A stretch of 36,545 nucleotides of DNA, from positions 1 through 36,545 of the forward strand of contig JAJIRX010000321.1 in the NCBI GenBank assembly GCA_023853785.1. The letters are read 5' to 3'. Made by a program: the position numbers and the translations under genes. Below, one piece after another: positions 1 to 9,988 of the stretch. This stretch comes from Psilocybe azurescens. Lineage: Eukaryota > Basidiomycota > Agaricomycetes > Agaricales > Agrocybaceae. The notes beneath the pieces are model-generated. The model had not been told where the DNA came from. It was given only the letters and a program-made list of their open reading frames with translations, and ran no database searches. Every line of letters starts with the position of its first letter. Position 1 is the first letter of the stretch.

Positions 1-348
1 TTTCTTTTTTATTATGTTTTTATTTTATTTTTACCTGTATATAATCATGTAGTATATAGTTTTTAATATATTATATTACATTGTCACATAAATTTAAGCT
101 AAGATTAAAGTATTCCAGTTGGAATCCAATTGGATTCCATTCCATGTGAATTTAAAGTTGGACTTAGTGAAATTCACAAAGTCAGATAATAATGTAGTAT
201 ATAGTTTACAATATATTATATTACATTGTTACATGAATTAAAGATAAGATTGAAGTATTATTCTAGTGACCTAGCTTCCTTAATATGGCTCCCAAAGCTT
301 CCAAGAACACTGCTACTGTCCCTAACTCCCCTCCCAAGTCTGCAATTA
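1..348. repeat. AT-rich flank with 68-bp direct repeat
   Basis: AT-rich sequence with no supported gene. A segment at 47-114 recurs with a few differences at 192-259; both start ATGTAGTATATAGTTT and end in AAGTATT, spaced 145 bp apart. Between them at 121-138 lies a perfect 18-bp palindrome, GGAATCCAATTGGATTCC. The 71-codon open frame across 226-441 runs straight into the simple-repeat cluster and has no recognisable protein character, so I do not call it. Confidence 0.6.
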
Positions 349-360
349 AACCAGCGACAG

Positions 361-683
361 TCCACTGGACATCCACTGGACATCCACTGGACATCCACTG
401 GACTCCACTGGACAGAGCACTCTTGGATCTGGTCTAATTAAGTGCTGAGAGTCCAGTGGAAGTCCACTGGAAGTCCAACGGAAGTCCAATGGACTGGACA
501 GTCCGGCCAGTCCGCCCTGTTTTCTGTCTTGAAGTGACTTGACCGGACTTTGACCGAATTTGGCCGGACTCTGACTGGACTGGTACCGGAATTTTGTCAA
601 GTCCAATGGAATCCGTTGGACGTCCAATGGACTGTCCATTGGAATTGGCTGGGTCCGGTGAAAGTCCATTGGAGTCCAACGGA
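361..683. repeat. Cluster of TCCANTGGA-type 9-bp words
   Basis: About a dozen copies of TCCACTGGA, TCCAATGGA, TCCATTGGA, TCCAGTGGA and TCCAACGGA lie here. Five are in near-tandem with a 10-11 bp period at 361-410; the rest are scattered to 683. The word is almost its own reverse complement. Stop-free frames on both strands here are by-products of the repeat. The cluster ends about 25 bp before a LINE fragment. It is a minisatellite-like tract; no function is visible. Confidence 0.75.
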
Positions 684-707
684 ATATGGGGGCACTGTAA
701 AGTACAC

Positions 708-1646
708 GATGGGGGCAGCCTTGCGAGCGGTGTCCGCGTAGGCAGGCAGGGAGCAGGGGCGCGCAGGGCGTGAGGAGGGCACCGGGGGGCCTCTGATTAG
801 GGACCACAGGCTTCTTGGCCGGTGGACGGGGTTGAGGAGGAGAGCGGGGGCAGAGGCAGGCTTGTCAGCCCGACCTTTCCCTTTGTCCTGCTGTGTTCGG
901 ATAGGAGGCCTGGCCGGCGCATTCCTGCGAGAGGAACGTGCGGGCTCAGCCGGTGTCATTACGATGTCGTCGTCTCCCGGCTCCGCCGTGGTCAGACCAA
1001 GCGGGGGGGGGAGGAGAGGCGGAGAGGGTCTGGAGAGTTCTGACCGATGGCCAGGCCGTCGAATGTATCGTCTTCTGCAGTGAATAACTCCTCAACCGCA
1101 CGGATTAGGAGGATGTTTTCGGGAGTGGGAGTAGTACCCAAGTCCCCATTGAAGGTCTCGCAGGTGAAATCAACCACCGCTTGAGCCAGGGATGCCCCCA
1201 AAGGGGATGAATGAAGATCGATGTGTGAGGAGTTGACATACCCTACGATCGTTCTGAGTGCCCCAATAATCCTTTGACTATCTTCTACCACATCGGAATC
1301 TCCGTAACTGAGTGCTAGGTATGAGGGGGTCGTCCATATCTTCGTCCTCAGACCTTGCAGGTGACGGAGCGTCAGAAGGCTGGGCGGTGTTATCCCTGGC
1401 AGTAACCGTGGGAGTGCAATGACGAGAACTCTGCCTCGACGACGTGGCAGAGCGACTGGGTTGGGCGGTGCATGCCCCACGTGAAGCAGGGACTGGGCCT
1501 TGACTATAGGTATCTCGAACAGCGGGAGCGCTCGCTGTTTGAGCAGGGGATGCAGTCGGCGAAGGTTGAGCTGCGGAGATTCTGGCTGTGGGGACCGCAA
1601 TCCGAATAGGGGACGGCGGCCTTGTGGGTTGCTGTTTAGGCGGCAT
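708..1646 (-). pseudogene. LINE ORF1 N-terminal fragment (Gag-like)
   Basis: Truncated and frameshifted N-terminal part of the LINE ORF1 protein. From the ATG at 1644-1646 the frame gives MPPKQQPTRPPSPI, then Pro/Ser/Thr/Arg-rich disordered sequence. The reading has to change frame near 1300 to continue into the segment around GALRTIVGYVNSSHIDLHSS, which is shared with the other copies. The knuckle-bearing C-terminal half is missing because the fragment ends at 708. In related non-LTR elements ORF1 binds the element RNA. This fragment has no C-terminal domain and is not expected to work. Confidence 0.75.
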
Positions 1647-1789
1647 AACTTTGGACACCCAAAGCTAATACTGCCAATGGTGGTGCTGCTGGGGGTGGTT
1701 ACCCAAGTAGATCTTCGTTGAGAACGTTGTTGACGATGAGCAAGTTTTTCTCACGGTGGCTATGTGGCAGTACCGGAACAAGAAAGGAT
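708..1789 (-). mobile_element. LINE copy A, inverted 5' segment (E-type)
   Basis: Read on the minus strand, this is the first ~1080 nt of the LINE seen complete at 29987-36545: 5' UTR from about 1789, ORF1 ATG at 1644-1646 (MPPKQQPTRPP), then the proline/serine-rich first part of ORF1. It stops abruptly at 708, inside ORF1, where similarity to 35467 onward ends. Sequence details match copy E more closely than copy C, for example around 940-965. The element 5' terminus (ATCCTTTCTTG on the minus strand) abuts the forward segment that starts at 1791. A 5' end without its 3' end is unusual for a LINE and implies rearrangement or twin priming. Confidence 0.85.
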
Positions 1790-1790
1790 G

Positions 1791-3276
1791 TCTGGCTCAG
1801 GCGTTGGTGGATTTCACCCACCAGACCTTCTCTGGGGACCTGGGTACTACTCCCACTCCCGATAACACCCTCCCAATCCGTGCGGTTGCGGACCTATTCG
1901 CTGCAGAAGAGGACACTATTTGAAGGTCATTGGCCATCGGTCCTGCTTCCCCAGACCCTCTCCGCATCTCCTCCCCCCCGCTTGGTCTGACCACGGTGGT
2001 GCTGGCGATGAAGACGTCGTTATGACTCCGGCTGAACCTGTTCGCTCCTCTCGTAGGAGCGCGCAGGCCAGGCCTCCAATTCAAGCACAGCAGGAGAAAG
2101 GGAAAGGGCGGGCTGATAAGCCTCCTCCTCCTCCCCCTGCTCCTCCTCAACCCCGCCCTCCGGCCAAGAAACCGTTGTGCCCAATCAGAGGCCCCCTCCA
2201 GTGCCTCCCTCTTCCTCCCACCCCGTGCGTCCTGCCCCTCGTTCATACCGGAGGCCGCTCACAAGAAGGCACATATCCAGCAGCCAGCTACGCCCGGCTG
2301 CCCCTCCGTCTCGCCCCCCTCCGCAAGGGTAGGAGGATCTCAGACTACACTGCACATGGCCCCTCAAGGTGCCAGATGCTCATTGACGTGGTAGATCATG
2401 CGAAAGACGCTAATCTCACCACCCTATTCAAGGACCTGTCTGCCGACGTCCTCCTCCGCCAGGGCCTTCGTGTTAAGGTCCTTGGTGTTGAGAGTTGCTA
2501 CGATGGGTACTCCGTACCCACCGACAAAGTCCCCAGTGAGCGTGACACGGAGATTCTCCGTGGCGCGTCACTCCCATTTAAGACCCACTACAAATTCACG
2601 CCGTGGGTCGGCATGCCCACGTCCAAGTCGTTCTTATGAATTGTTGATGTTCCTCGGTTCCAAGGTACTCATTATGACCTGGATCACCTCACCGAAGCGG
2701 GAAGAGGTTGCTTCGGCACTCAAAGCCTCTCCCATTTGGTCTTCATCGCACATTCTATGCGAGGATCCCCGTGTAGTTTGCACTTCCAAAGCAAGCACCA
2801 CTGCCACTGCTTTCTTGGACATCTGGGACACTGCCTCCGGTGCCCGCGCTCGCCAGCTCGTCGACAAACAGTTCATGTTCAGGGGTCGCACCCTCTGGAT
2901 ATGTTCTAGTTCAAAGAGCTCCGGGCGTCCCCCTCTGCACTAGTTGTTGGAAGTGGGGTCTCCTGTCGGCCGCTGTCATGCGGTCACTGCCAAATGCCCG
3001 CGTTGCTCTGGTCCTCACAAGCTGGAGGAGCACCGGCGCCGTTGCAGGCTGCTGCAAAGGCAATCCGAAGGCGGACCCCCTCAGGCACCTACGCCTGGCG
3101 GAGAGCCCTGCCCTCACACCCCTCGCTGCCCAAATTGCGGAAAGAATCATGGTGCCCACAAGCGCGCTTGCGTGTTCTGGAGTCACAGGTTCGATCAGCT
3201 TTGGCATGTCGAGAAATATCGTCAGGTACGAGCGAATTCCTTCGCGCACCGTCAATCCCTAACCAGCAGCCATTAG
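1791..3276 (+). pseudogene. LINE ORF1 (Gag-like, CCHC knuckles), copy A, 5'-truncated
   Basis: RNA-binding first protein of the LINE, broken by several frameshifts. Recognisable pieces in order are a Pro-rich linker rich in K/R, a folded region (DANLTTLFKDLSADVLL, then YDGYSVPTDKVPSERDTEIL), a segment AFLDIWDTASGARARQLVDK, and cysteine/histidine knuckles: a CX2CX4HX4C motif (damaged near 2945), CPRCSGPHKLEEH, and a third CX2CX3H..C motif, CPNCGKNHGAHKRAC. The stop TAG is at 3274-3276 and the ORF2 ATG follows one base later. The N terminus is missing. Wording at the C terminus (RFDQLWHVEKYRQ) is the C-type form. A functional protein is unlikely. Confidence 0.8.
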
Positions 3277-4092
3277 GATGAGTCAAACCGTCCAGGACCT
3301 TCTGGTTAGAATTTTGAGTTTCAATTGCGCAAAGTCCAGCCTAAGCGTAGAAACTATACTCAAACATTTTGTACTAGCATACGATATTGTTTTTATCCAA
3401 GAACCTCCCTGGAGGTTTGTGCACTCGCACCGTCCACTTCTCGTAAGTCAGGCGATGATGTTATCGGTGCCCCATTGCATCCATCTTGGCTGCCTATAGT
3501 GCATAACCCTGAACCCGATACTCGCCCAAGGGTTATGGCCTATGTGTCTAACTGTTTGAAAGAGTTTCGCCCCTCGATGTCGCGATCTTATTGATCATCA
3601 TGATGTCCTCATCCTCAGCCTGTTTGCAAATGGTTCTGGAGTCACAGGTTCGATCCCCTCTGGGCCGCTGAGAAATATCGTCAGGTACGAGCGAATCTTA
3701 TCGCGCACCGTCAATCCCTAACCACTGGTCATTAGGATGAGTCAAACCGTCCAGGACCTTCCGGTTAGAATCTTGAGTTTCAACTGCGCAAAGTCCAGCC
3801 TAAGCGTAGAAACTATACTCGAACATTTTGTATTAGCATACGATATTGTTTTTATCCAAGAACCTCCCTGGAGGTTTGTACGCACCACACCGTCTACTTC
3901 TCGTAAGTCTGGCGATGATGTCATTGGCGCCCCATTGCATCCCTCGTGGCTGCCTATGGTACGTATTCCCGAACCCGACTCTCGACCAAGGGTTATGGCC
4001 TATGTGTCTAACCGCTTGAAAGAGTTTCGTCCATCTATGCGTCAGCGATCTTATTGATCATCGCGATGTCCTCATCCTCAGCCTGTTTGCAA
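3175..4092 (+). repeat. Tandem duplication (2 x 459 bp) over the ORF1/ORF2 junction
   Basis: Two direct units, 3175-3633 and 3634-4092, each start at TTCTGGAGTCACAGGTTCGA in the last knuckle of ORF1 and run through TAG-G-ATG into the endonuclease domain of ORF2. They are diverged from each other. In the parts compared, unit 1 mostly resembles copy C (GATCAGCTTTGGCATGTCG) and unit 2 resembles copy E (GATCCCCTCTGGGCCGCTG). The result is ORF1, the N terminus of ORF2, the C terminus of ORF1 again, then full ORF2. No other copy in the window has this duplication. Confidence 0.85.
3278..3633 (+). pseudogene. LINE ORF2 N-terminal fragment (first duplicated unit)
   Basis: First of two ORF2 starts in copy A. 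ATG at 3278 begins MSQTVQDLLVRILSFNCAKS, carrying the endonuclease motif with the conserved Asn (SFNC) and, shortly after, FIQEPPW with the catalytic-type Glu. The frame breaks near 3440 and the unit ends at 3633, where ORF1 C-terminal sequence starts again, so only the first ~118 codons of the endonuclease are represented. It is not functional on its own. Confidence 0.75.
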
Positions 4093-7000
4093 ACGGATAG
4101 TGCTACAACCTGATGAACGTCTATTCAGACGACACCCATACGGCCGCTCTCCTCCTGGCGGAGGAGGCGGCCTCACTCCCGCCCTTCATCTACATGGGGG
4201 TGACTTCAACATCCACTCCCAGGAATGGGATGGAGGCCATCATGGCCATCCAGGAGTTGCCACTCAACTCCTCAATACTGCGGTGGAATTAGGTCTGCAA
4301 CGGGCTCCTTTTGTGAACCCGGGGCCAACCTTCTACCCCCGCATCCAAGGCTTTTGCTCAACAGTGATTGACTTGGTATTCGTGCAACCGGACCAAACCC
4401 TGACAGCGCAGGTCACCCGGGTGCACAACGCCATGGGCGAAGTCAGATCACATCCCGCTCGCTGCTACTTTATCGATCTCTGCTGATTCTGGGGCCACAC
4501 CCCGCAGAGCTCTCAAAGCCGACAGAGTGGAGCAAATCCGTTTTGTCAGAGTCATCGAGGGAGAGTTTGCCATTAAAGTGGACGAACACGCCCCTCTCAA
4601 CACACCCGATCAGATTGACGCAGTGGCGCAAGCTATTGCTGATTCGTTTTCTGCAGCTTGGGAAACCTGCTCCAGAGAGGTCACTATTACGAGGGCGCTC
4701 AAAACCGTGGTGGACGGATGAGTGCTCAGTCGCGCTTCAGGCCTACCGGGAACATGGTCTCCCGGAGGACTGGAAGCTTTATCGAAAGGCGGTTAAAAAT
4801 GCCAAACGGGTTTTCTTTGATTCTAGGATCACAGAAATATCCATCACCAACAAGCGCACCTGGGACCTCATGTCTTGGGTCCAACAGTGCAAGTTACCAC
4901 CGTGCGAGGCTATTCAATATCAGGGGCAGCCTTGCCACGCCCTTCCTCAGTTGTGGGATGCTCTCCACAACACCTATAACTCGGGCGTCGGACCGCGCGT
5001 TCGACATCGGCATTCTTGATTCCATCCCGACATGCCTGTTCGGGGATGGGTCCCATCTCTGCACTTGAGATGCGGGAGGCCTTGGCCTCTTGCTCCAACG
5101 TGTCGGCCCCAGGGCCGGACCACATCAAGTGGTCTCATCTCAAGATGTTGATGCGGGGGCCCACCCACGTCTTCACCGTCTTACTCTCGCTTCGCCAATG
5201 CCTGCCTTAGGGTGGGGCACTGGCCTAAGCACTTCAAGGAGTCCATGTCGGTTATTATCCCGAAACCGAACAAGCCCTCCTACTCCGCTCCAAAGGCATT
5301 CAGGCCAATTGTGCTCCTGAACACCATTGGCAAATTGATTGAGAAAATGCTTTCCAATCGCATTCAGTTTGACGGCGTCGCCTCAGACGTCTTCCACCCA
5401 AATCAGATCGGAGGGATCCGTCAACGATCCACCGAGGATGCCGGCCTCATCCTAATGCACATGGTGCGTGCTGGGTGGGCCAAGGGACTCAAGACTAGCG
5501 TCATTGCCTTTGATGTCGCTCAGTTCTTCCCGTCACTCAACCATGAGGTCCTCATGGCTATTCTCTGGAAGTTAGGGTTTAGCGACAATGTTGTTAAATT
5601 CTTCTCCCATTATCTGGTCGGTCGCTCTACGCAGTATGCGTGGGGTGACTTTATCTCCGACCTCCGCCAGGCAGATGTAGGAGTGGGACAGGGCTCCGCC
5701 CTGTCCCCGGTCCTCTCTGCCCTTTATCTTACCCTCATTATGAGGCTGTTCGAGCTGGATCCACTCACTCGTGGGTGCTTCTTGCTCTCATATGTCGATG
5801 ATGGCACTCTTGTAGTGCAATCAAAATCCCTTCCCGATAACTGTGAAGCCCTCAAACGGGCTTATGGTGTCATTTCGAACTGTTCAAGAAATTTGGACTC
5901 GCACTGGAGCACGACAAGTCTGAAGTATTTCACTTCGACCGCTCGCACTCCAAAGACAATCCCCCTGTCGATCTGGGTTATGCTCCGTACACCGGCGTGA
6001 CCCTCTCAAACCCAAGCTGTACTGGCGATACTTGGGTTTCTATTTTGATCGCAAGCTCACCTTCACCGAGCATGTCCGATACTACTCCACCAAGGCTTTG
6101 TCTACCGTTAAGGCGATGAAGATGCTTGGTAGTTCTACTCGAGGCCTGCGCCCTGTCCAGAAGCGTGTCCTCTATCGCGCCTACGTACTTCCTATAGTTA
6201 CGTATGGCTTCCGTCTTTGGTACTTTGCAGCTTCTCGCTGCAAAGGTGCCCTTCATCATCTCTCTGTAATGCAGCGTTCTGCAGCACTATGGATTACTGG
6301 TGCATTCGCACTTCTCCGACTGGTGGCGTGGAGGCCCTTGCGGGCCTCCCTCCCATCAATCTCCTTCTTCGTCGTCTGTCTGAGCGAGCTGATTATCGGT
6401 TCGCCACCCTGACCCCGACTCACCCTGTGAGAGCCTTCCTCTCTCGCTTCAACTGTGGTACTATCGCGCCGCATCCCTCCCTTCGATTCAGACTATGTCT
6501 GAACCGGAAATCTTCCGCACTAGTGGAACTCTCTTTGAGTCCGACACTAATGTTCTTGCTCTGACGGAGACTCTACTCCCGATGAACCCGCTCTCACGAC
6601 CGGGTGTTCAACTCATGGACCGCTTTGCGGACCAAGTCCATTTCGATGACTGCAAGATTTCTTGTGGCGACGCCCGACAAGGAATTAAAGCAGCGCACCA
6701 AACACCTCGATAAGCTCAGGGACAAGATCTCGGAGAACATCGGGACCTACTATGGAGGGACAGACGCTAGTGTGCCCCTCTCAGGACGGTATCAAGCCAT
6801 TGCGGCCTCCATCCTGTTCAGTGGCGGAGTTGAGCGATGGCGCTCGGCATGTCGCAGGCAAAGTCACCGCCCCTGATGCAGAGCTATATGCCATCCGTTC
6901 TGCAATCGTCAATGCTACTTGGCGTGATGATTGCATGGACATTTTCATATTCACGGACTCGATGGCCTCTGCCCGTCGAGCTGTTGATCCCTCTATCCAC

Positions 7001-7627
7001 TCCGGACAGGGCCACTCCGTGGCTGTCTGCGAGGCTCTTCAGACTTGGTTCACCCGCAAGGATGGCCAGTCAATCACCTTTGTGTACGTCCCCTCGCGCT
7101 TGCAGTGGGACCTGCATTATAAAGCACACGAGTACGCAACCGAACTCAAAGTCGCACTGGGCCCCCACCCAGCTACATCTTTCGACAGCCTGCGCATGCA
7201 GCTGCCCTTCCCGTGGCGCCTCCTGGAATGTCATGTTCCAGGACCCCGAATATCGAGGTAGGAATTTCCTCCACCTCAAGACCGTCGACGGGCGGTCGCT
7301 CAGCCTGGGGGCAAAGACAACCCCTGGGTTCACTTCGCGAACATGAGCTCTCCACAGCTCTACGCACGCATGTGTAGGTGTATTCTGAATCATGCGCCCA
7401 TCAGGTCTTATTATTCCCGGTTTAATCTCAACGATGGTCATACATCGTGCCTGTGTGGGTGTCCTTGGGAAACCCGCACACATGTCCTCACTTGCAAGAA
7501 GACATACCGTCCTCCCAAGGCATGCGAGCTTAGGCAGCCAACCACGTTGTGCTACCTTCACTCATTTTTGGAGATGAACCCGAAAGCGTTCGCCTTCCGC
7601 TCGACTCCCACTGCGGGCGTCGGGTTG
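3737..7627 (+). pseudogene. LINE ORF2 (APE endonuclease-RT-RNase H-zinc knuckle), copy A
   Basis: Replication protein of the LINE: it would nick the target and copy the RNA at the nick. Domains in order are APE-like endonuclease (SFNC, IQEPPW, LHGGDFNIHSQEWD near 4190-4230, STVIDLVF near 4360, SDHIP near 4445); a linker; reverse transcriptase (IIPKPNKPSYSAPKAFRPIV from ~5255, AFDVAQFFPSLNHEVL ~5505, GQGSALSPVLSALY ~5688, YVDD at 5791-5802); RNase H (YGGTDAS ~6750, DAELYAIRSAI ~6877, IFTDSMASARRAVD ~6945); and C-terminal CLCGCPWETRTHVLTC ~7450-7500. The RT core is open in one frame (5212-6000), but frameshifts occur near 4090, 4490, 4700, 5050, 5870, 6310 and 6680 or nearby. An extra G just before the expected TGA (about 7625) alters the end. 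ORF2 normally ends GVG-stop. As assembled it is inactive. Confidence 0.85.
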
Positions 7628-8230
7628 ACAACTGACGTTGGGCATTGTGGGGGGAGTCCTTGTTCGGCGGTCGTGATTGGCATGGGCCAATTATCTGCTT
7701 GGCTTGTGGTTGTTTGGCTATGCTGGGGGTAGGCCGTTTAGGCGGGGCTTGTTCGCCACTTGCTTCGGTGTTCGACTCACTACCTTCACCCAGGACCTGG
7801 GCCACGTTCACGAACGGCGTCGGTATGTGGGAACCAGGGAGAGCTGGTACCGCTAGTCTTGGCTGCTGGACTTGGGCGCCCTCCGCCCTTGTTAGTTATC
7901 CCCTGCTGGTGTTGCATTTGCTCCACCCCAGGCTTCCTAAGGCTAGGGTCACTCCTATCCTATATCCCGCGAGGTTGTTCTTTGTAGATGAGTTTCCTTT
8001 TGTTTCTTCGTCTGCATCGAGGTTGGCGTTATATCCCCACAGTAGCTACCCCGTTATGTGTTCAGCATGGTCATTTATCGTAGGCTTCAGTGTTTCCAAC
8101 GGACTCTTAGTAGTTTCGGTGAACAGTTTCTTAGTAGTTACCTGGTCGGGCACTTGTACTTAGCGACCGGACTGCTTTCGCACCGGTATACAAATTGATG
8201 ATTTTAAAAAAAAAAAAAAAAAAAAAAAAA
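7628..8230 (+). other. LINE 3' UTR and poly(A), copy A
   Basis: Non-coding tail of the LINE. The same ~580-nt block follows ORF2 in B, C and E, and its last 144 nt form fragment D. Its final common segment contains CCCCACAGTAGCTACCCCGTTATG and ends TATACAAATTGATGATTTT before 25 A residues. Open frames across it (such as 7645-8163) are not kept intact between copies. Insertions and deletions between copies cluster around 7985-8015 (TTCTTTGTAGAT...). Confidence 0.75.
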
Positions 8231-8705
8231 CGCCTGAGCCAGAGATGCCCCAATGGGGGGATGAATGAAGGTCGATTTCAGATGAGTTGACGTACCCAAC
8301 GATCGTCCTGAGCGCTCCCAATATCCTATGGCTATCTTCTACCACATTGGCATTGCCGTAACTGAGTGATAGGTATGAGGGGGAGTCTTCCATATCTTCG
8401 TCTTCAGACCTTGCCGGCGAGGGAGCGTCGGAGGGCTGGGCGGTGTTGTCCCTGGCAGTAACCGTGGGAGTGCGATGACGAGACGACTGCCCTCGACGAC
8501 GTGGCAGAGCAACTGGGTTGGGCAGTGCGTGCCCCACGTGAAGCAGGAACCGGGCCTTGACTATAGGTATCTCGAACAGCAGGAGAGCGCCCGCTGTAGG
8601 GACCGGGGATGCAGTCGGCGAAGGTTGAGCTGCGGAGGATCTAGCTGATGCGGCCACCGACCGAAAGGGGGACGGTGGCCGTGTGGGTTGCTGTTTAGGC
8701 AGCAT
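8231..8705 (-). pseudogene. LINE ORF1 N-terminal fragment, copy B
   Basis: From ATG at 8703-8705 the frame reads MLPKQQPTRPPSPF (Leu where the other copies have Pro), followed by a Ser/Pro/Arg-rich disordered region. An intact run SRHRTPTVTARDNTAQPSD lies ahead of an acidic SEDEDMEDSPSYLSLSYG and the GALRTIVGYVNSS segment. A frame change near 8590 interrupts it. It is cut at element position ~617 where the inverted segment meets the upstream poly(A), so the RNA-binding knuckles are absent. Confidence 0.7.
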
Positions 8706-8847
8706 AGCTCGGTTGAACCAAGCTAGTACTACCGGTGGTGGTAATGCTGGGGGTGGTTACCCAAGTAAAGCTTTGTGTAGAACGTTTGCGACGATGAGCA
8801 GAAATTTCTCACGGTGGTTACGTGGCAGTACCGGAACAAGAAAGGAT
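8231..8847 (-). mobile_element. LINE copy B, inverted 5' segment (C-type)
   Basis: On the minus strand this is the element 5' terminus (CCTTTCTTGTTCCGG from 8845) through ~617 nt, including the ORF1 ATG. It is C-type: it shares CGAGACGACTGCC and the TTTGCGACGATGAGCAG region with copy C. It starts directly after the poly(A) of copy A and ends directly at the forward 3' part of copy B. The layout inverted 5' piece, forward 3' piece, poly(A) is that expected from twin priming, with ~4.3 kb of the element missing between the pieces. Confidence 0.85.
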
Positions 8848-9980
8848 GCGCACCAAGCACCTCGATAAGCTCAGAGACAAGATCTCGGAGAACATCGGGA
8901 CATATTACGAAGGGACAGACGCTAGTGTGCCCCTCTCAGGACGGTATCAAGCCATTGCGGTGAAAGGGTGTAAACCATTCTGAGCTTACAATTCATAGTG
9001 AGATACAGAGGCCCTTATTTTTGCGATTGTTATCTGTAATAAACTAGTACATTATACTAGTGAAGGGTAGGAGATACGCCAGACTATTAGGCTTTGAGGC
9101 TTTACTTCCTAGTGGGCCAACAAGAGTAATAGACCTTACAAACTAACTAAAGTGTAGTGTGGCCTATTAATCAGTGCTACGAATCAAAGACTACCTTTAG
9201 TTTCCTACACAGCTATCAAAGCAACCCTAACCGAGTGTCCGAAGCGATCGCCCGCTCCATTGATCATACTATTAGTCCCATGCAAAGAAGAAACCCTTAA
9301 GAAATGACCTTGGCTCTTACAAGGGGTAACACCCACCAGTGTCTTACCAAGCGATCACCAAGTGATGAAAACCTTATTAATTAGCAAAAGCGATCACTGT
9401 GTCCAGGCCTCACAAAGGCTGTTCACTAAATTAGGCGATCAACCGCTCGGGGATCAGGCATCACTGCGCCACACGGGTGATCGCCCCATGGACCAAATGT
9501 ATTGGCAATTGAAATCTTGTGTACAACTCAGCATATGGCGGTCTACTAGATCCGACTATAAAACTTGTAATTTGCAATGCAGCCAACGTGAGTGAGCGAT
9601 CGCCCAGCCAGCGATCGCCACACGATACTAGAGGTAACTTGCCTCATGATAAGGGCACCTGCTGTTCCAGGGGTCCTAAACCAATAGCAACTGTGCTGGG
9701 GAACCTTGGGAGGGTTTCCTAGGAAATATACCCCTAAGCAATCTAGTCCCGACATGCCTTAGCCACGAGCCATCTGATAAAATAAGTCGGGTGATTGCTA
9801 CCCAAAAAGGCACTACCGCATGGACAACCATGTTATCTTCAAATAAGTGCTGTAGCCCAGGCAAACTAGTACTTTCCACTATTATAATTGGTGCAGCAAA
9901 GGCTAGGCAGCACGCGGTCCATTTCCTTCCTTTTCTCTTAGTCTCTTTCAATTATCACAAGCCAAAGTATCTATTTAGTC

Positions 9981-9988
9981 TATAAAAA
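9981..9988 (+). promoter_or_regulatory. TATA-like box inside the solo LTR
   Basis: TATAAAAA about 1020 bp into the LTR, in the context TAGTCTATAAAAACAGCCC. A second AT-rich element, TATAAATATT, is near 10822, close to the right end. If the LTR reads on the plus strand, the first would put transcription start around 10010-10020 and leave a long R-U5. The strand is inferred from this motif only. Confidence 0.35.

Larger units (their letters stand above)
1791..8230 (+). mobile_element. LINE copy A, forward body with poly(A) (Tad1/I-like)
   Basis: Forward LINE body that lacks the first ~600 nt of the element. It holds partial ORF1, a duplicated ORF1/ORF2 junction, ORF2, a ~580-nt 3' UTR (7628-8205) and a 25-nt poly(A) at 8206-8230, preceded by CAAATTGATGATTTT. 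ORF1 and the first duplicated unit resemble copy C; from 3634 onward the sequence resembles copy E. The segment is bounded on both sides by inverted 5' ends of the same family. The clade call rests on APE-type endonuclease, RT, RNase H and a terminal zinc knuckle in that order. No target-site duplication is recognisable, because both flanks are other LINE sequence. Confidence 0.88.

Noticed and set aside
226..441. 71-codon open frame at the left end
   Set aside because: It runs from AT-rich DNA into the TCCANTGGA repeat and encodes repeat-derived HWTSTGLHW-like sequence; no coding character.
361..683. CRISPR-like array
   Set aside because: Repeat words are 9 bp with mixed bases and no constant-length unique spacers; the context is eukaryotic.
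7070..7561. Long minus-strand frames opposite the RNase H/zinc-knuckle part, also at 11277-11651, 17788-18225 and, opposite copy E, 30641-31030
   Set aside because: They recur because the sense protein is conserved; their own start, length and residues drift between copies, as expected for shadows.
7645..8163. 172-codon frame over the LINE 3' UTR, with relatives in B, C and E
   Set aside because: Frames and lengths differ between copies and the product is low complexity; the region behaves as a non-coding tail.
708..8230. Simple twin priming of a single RNA for copy A
   Set aside because: The inverted piece is E-type and the adjoining forward block is C-type, and they overlap by about 480 nt of element sequence, so one RNA alone does not explain the structure.
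9362..9595. 77-codon frame in the solo LTR
   Set aside because: No recognisable features; it overlaps the dispersed GCGATC words and shows no splice or start context.
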